Part shown: in pieces, positions 15,223 to 17,364 of the stretch
Position numbering within the stretch: position 1 is the first letter of the stretch
How the letters are laid out: each line of letters opens with the position of its first letter
Origin: CAYTRP01 sp964625145
Lineage (GTDB): Bacteria > Sumerlaeota > Sumerlaeia > SLMS01 > JAHLLQ01
DNA: 17,364 nucleotides
Reading direction: 5' to 3'
Assembly: GCA_964625145.1 (NCBI GenBank)
Contig: CAZVAQ010000073.1
Coordinates: 1-17,364, forward strand
Notes under the pieces: model-generated
Seen by the model: only the letters and a program-made list of their open reading frames with translations
The model's database searches: none
What the model was told of the DNA's origin: nothing
Program-made: the position numbers and the translations under genes

Positions 15223-15286
15223 ATTAATCCTTGACGCTCGCTTGGGGACCTAACTTCCAGTTCCAGCAGCAAACAGCGGGACTTCC

Positions 15287-17080
15287 ATGAAGCCTTCCGA
15301 TAGCCAAACACATCTCCCCACGAACCGCGAGTGGCCGACACTGGTCACTCGCGGGGAGGTGTTGGCTGTTCTTCTCGCTGCCGTTATCTTTCAATGGCAC
15401 CTTCTCTTGTTTCCCTTGGGGTTGGACCAGGGAATCTACGCGACGTCGGCCATGAAGATGCTGGAAGGTAAGGCGCTTTATCGCGAGACTTGGGACATGA
15501 AGTCCCCCGGCATCTTCTTCCTCTACATGATCCCGCTCCTCGCCGGTGGGGGAAATGCCTGGCTGATACACCTCATGCACATCCTCATGCAGGGTTTGGC
15601 CGCCCTTGGCATGGTCGCCACCGGACGCGCCATCGGCTTCAGGCTCGCTGGCTGGTGCTCTGGCATCACCTACCTGATGATCAGCGGCGCGTGGGGCACA
15701 CCCATCACCATGGCCCAGTCCGACGACTTGATGATGCCTTTCTTCATCTGGGGACTGCTGTTGCTGTGGCTCTCCGCCCGGGGAGAGTGGGCGCACCGCC
15801 GCTTCCAACTCGCCCTCGCCGCCGGCGCGCTCATGGCATGGGTGCTACTATTTCGGAGCACCATGTTCTTTGCCGTGGCCTTGGCGCCATTGATTTGGAT
15901 CACGGCGGGCGTCCACAAGGCGCCGATTGCGACCTGGATCTGGAACCGGCGTTCACCCTTTGCGGCCTACGTGCTCGGCGGCCTCGCAGTTGGCCTGGTT
16001 GCGCTGACCTACTTCGCAATCACCCGATCCCTTTACGATCTGTACTACTCCCAATTCGTCTGGGTGCGCGCCTATGCGGTCACCGAGGTGACACGCGACC
16101 ACATGGGTTGGATCGATTTGGCGAAACTCTCCCGCAAGCGATGGCTCGAGTTCTTCAAGGGCTACCACGCCTTCAACGCCTGGCCGCTGCTGGCCGTTGC
16201 AGGAACGGTGCTTTGTTATCGCCTCGGCAAGGGTTCCGCCTGGAAGTATGTGTCTTACGTCACCATCGGCATGTGCCTCTCCGCCTCGAACTATTGGATC
16301 CAGGTGAAGTTCTTCAACTACCACCACTGGCCGCTGGTGGCATTTGTCTCCATGTACCTGGGCTTGTTCTTTGCCGGCCTCATCCATCTCATGCGCCGTG
16401 CATGGCCCATCGAGCGGAAACCTGTTCGCATCATTGCCTGGCTTCTCCTGTTCGGCGTGATTGCCGCGTGGGTGAAGTCCGACGCGATGCTCGTTGGACT
16501 TCGCCTCCGCTACCGCCAGGGACTGCATTGGATACAGGGCAAGGACAAACCAGAGGAATATTACAATAGGTTCAACTTCCACCATCTTTACAGGCCCTAC
16601 GAAGATGTACTCATCCAGGAGTACATCGCCGGCCGCAACCGGTTCGGCCCCGAAGGCAAGCCGCGCGTCTTCATCTTCGGATTCCGGCCACAGGTGTACT
16701 ACAACCTGGACATCTCCGGTCCCTCGCGATTCGCCTACAATCTTCCCCTGCGCGCGTCCTGGTCCCCCAAGGAATGGATGGATGATCTCAAGGTGGAAGT
16801 GGAGCGTGATCCGCCCGACTTCATCCTCATGGGCATTTACGACTACTTTTACTGGGTCACGGGCAACGAACTAAAGAGCGACGAGGTCGCGCCACCATGG
16901 CTGCGCGAGATGATCGAGAAGGATTTCACCAAGGTCATGCGCCTGAAGTACATGTTGGTGTACGAACGCAACCGCGAGACCGATCCTCCCGTCTTCGTCT
17001 ATCCACCCAGTGATTTGCAGGATTCCCAGCAGCAGCATGATCCCACGACAGACCAGATCCTGCCGGGTGGATCGCGTTGA
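15287..17080 (+). CDS. Integral-membrane glycosyltransferase, GT39/ArnT-like (GT-C fold)
   Basis: The 597-residue protein begins with a cytosolic tail, then TM1 near residues 24-42, and immediately the first-loop acidic motif GLDQGIYATSAMKMLEGKAL with D47. The block ETWDMKSPGIFFLY that follows is the family 'YrD.wd.KpPg.f.ly' segment. About 10-12 TM segments cover residues 24-400, with QSDDLMMPFFIW as another conserved-looking loop. A C-terminal soluble domain (about 410-580) is charged and ends with DFILMGIYDYFYW. GT-C enzymes transfer a sugar from a polyprenyl-phosphate donor to lipid A, glycans or proteins on the outer face of the inner membrane; acceptor unknown. The catalytic DE pair of many relatives reads DQ here. 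ATG 15287 has a weak GCGGGA upstream. It diverges from the SulP gene. Confidence 0.83.
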   Translation: MKPSDSQTHLPTNREWPTLVTRGEVLAVLLAAVIFQWHLLLFPLGLDQGIYATSAMKMLEGKALYRETWDMKSPGIFFLYMIPLLAGGGNAWLIHLMHILMQGLAALGMVATGRAIGFRLAGWCSGITYLMISGAWGTPITMAQSDDLMMPFFIWGLLLLWLSARGEWAHRRFQLALAAGALMAWVLLFRSTMFFAVALAPLIWITAGVHKAPIATWIWNRRSPFAAYVLGGLAVGLVALTYFAITRSLYDLYYSQFVWVRAYAVTEVTRDHMGWIDLAKLSRKRWLEFFKGYHAFNAWPLLAVAGTVLCYRLGKGSAWKYVSYVTIGMCLSASNYWIQVKFFNYHHWPLVAFVSMYLGLFFAGLIHLMRRAWPIERKPVRIIAWLLLFGVIAAWVKSDAMLVGLRLRYRQGLHWIQGKDKPEEYYNRFNFHHLYRPYEDVLIQEYIAGRNRFGPEGKPRVFIFGFRPQVYYNLDISGPSRFAYNLPLRASWSPKEWMDDLKVEVERDPPDFILMGIYDYFYWVTGNELKSDEVAPPWLREMIEKDFTKVMRLKYMLVYERNRETDPPVFVYPPSDLQDSQQQHDPTTDQILPGGSR

Positions 17081-17095
17081 TCGAGCACCTCGATC
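17079..17095. terminator. Possible bidirectional hairpin at the convergent 3' ends
   Basis: GATCGAG (17079-17085) and CTCGATC (17089-17095) are perfect inverted arms with a 3-nt loop, overlapping the stop of the glycosyltransferase and placed 9 bp beyond the stop of the converging minus-strand gene. It has no T tract on either strand, so it is a candidate stop signal for both genes rather than a clear terminator. Confidence 0.35.
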
Positions 17096-17103
17096 GCCGG
17101 TGT

Positions 17104-17364
17104 CTAGTCCTCGTCCAGTTCGTCCGCGTCCAGGTATTCGACCGATGTCGTCGTGTCGGGCGCGAGTTTCCTCAGGTAAATCTTCTCCAGGAACTCCTTC
17201 AGGTTGCTAATTCGTGGATGCGTCTTGATGTAGTGCACCGACCGGTCCGGAAATTTCCCGATCAGCACCCGGTTGTGCTCCTCTCCCAGATCATTCGCAA
17301 AGATCACCTCACCCGCCCGCGTGGCCACGGAGATGGCTGCCGTGATGACCTTGGCATTCCTGAT
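17104..17364 (-). CDS. C-terminal 86 residues of an unidentified protein (partial, runs off the window)
   Basis: The minus-strand frame is open from the TAG at 17104-17106 to the right edge, so the gene starts outside the window. The visible end contains VATRAGEVIFANDLGEEHNR, then VLIGKFPDRSVHYI, a helix KTHPRISNLKEFLEKIY and an acidic tail DADELDED. The 'ND...N..LI..FP.R.V.Y' pattern recalls the soluble C-terminal end of some membrane glycosyltransferases, which would fit the GT-C gene next door, but I would not name it on this basis. It converges with that gene across 23 bp. Confidence 0.7.
   Translation of the reverse strand: MRNAKVITAAISVATRAGEVIFANDLGEEHNRVLIGKFPDRSVHYIKTHPRISNLKEFLEKIYLRKLAPDTTTSVEYLDADELDED

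Overview
The window is about 17.4 kb of GC-rich bacterial chromosome with dense gene packing and 4-nt start/stop overlaps. The organism looks like a diderm (Gram-negative) bacterium: there is an LptE-like outer-membrane lipoprotein, a secreted class D beta-lactamase and a large integral-membrane glycosyltransferase. The phylum cannot be fixed from sequence alone. The style of the proteins (domain-fused regulators, ABC-2 permease with an N-terminal 'NPILTRELRRRMR' segment, KP-43-like protease) fits a little-studied lineage of the Planctomycetes/Sumerlaeota/Hydrogenedentes kind, but that is a guess. I see no rRNA, tRNA, CRISPR array, insertion sequence or phage module.

Layout from left to right: (1) 1-357, the C-terminal half of a PIN-domain protein that appears frameshifted. 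(2) 391-2904, a minus-strand operon encoding an MBL-fold phosphodiesterase-like hydrolase, ThiD (GTG start, 4-nt overlap with the hydrolase stop) and a CHAD-domain protein. (3) 3055-7123, a plus-strand operon of three genes joined by ATGA overlaps: an LptE-like lipoprotein, a membrane histidine kinase and a response regulator whose output region is not a DNA-binding domain but a helical region ending in an Rx4H motif like that of HEPN proteins. (4) 7141-10896, minus strand, a subtilisin-like secreted protease followed by a 12-TM-style ABC-2 permease without an ATPase in view. (5) 11005-12190, minus strand, a protein that joins an HPF/RaiA (S30AE) ribosome-hibernation domain to a sigma-70-like region, closed by a perfect 13-bp hairpin terminator. 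(6) 12520-13323, plus strand, a class D beta-lactamase, divergent from the previous gene across a 329-bp spacer with a palindromic site. (7) 13333-15045, minus strand, a SulP anion transporter with STAS domain. (8) 15287-17080, plus strand, a GT39/ArnT-like membrane glycosyltransferase. (9) 17104-17364, minus strand, the C-terminus of an unidentified protein that runs off the window.

The most interesting items are the S30AE-sigma fusion protein and the LptE/histidine-kinase/REC-HEPN-like operon. The first suggests a single protein linking ribosome hibernation with transcription. The second suggests an envelope-linked two-component system whose output might act on RNA or through protein contacts rather than on promoters. 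Both are inferences from motifs read by eye and need profile searches or structure prediction.
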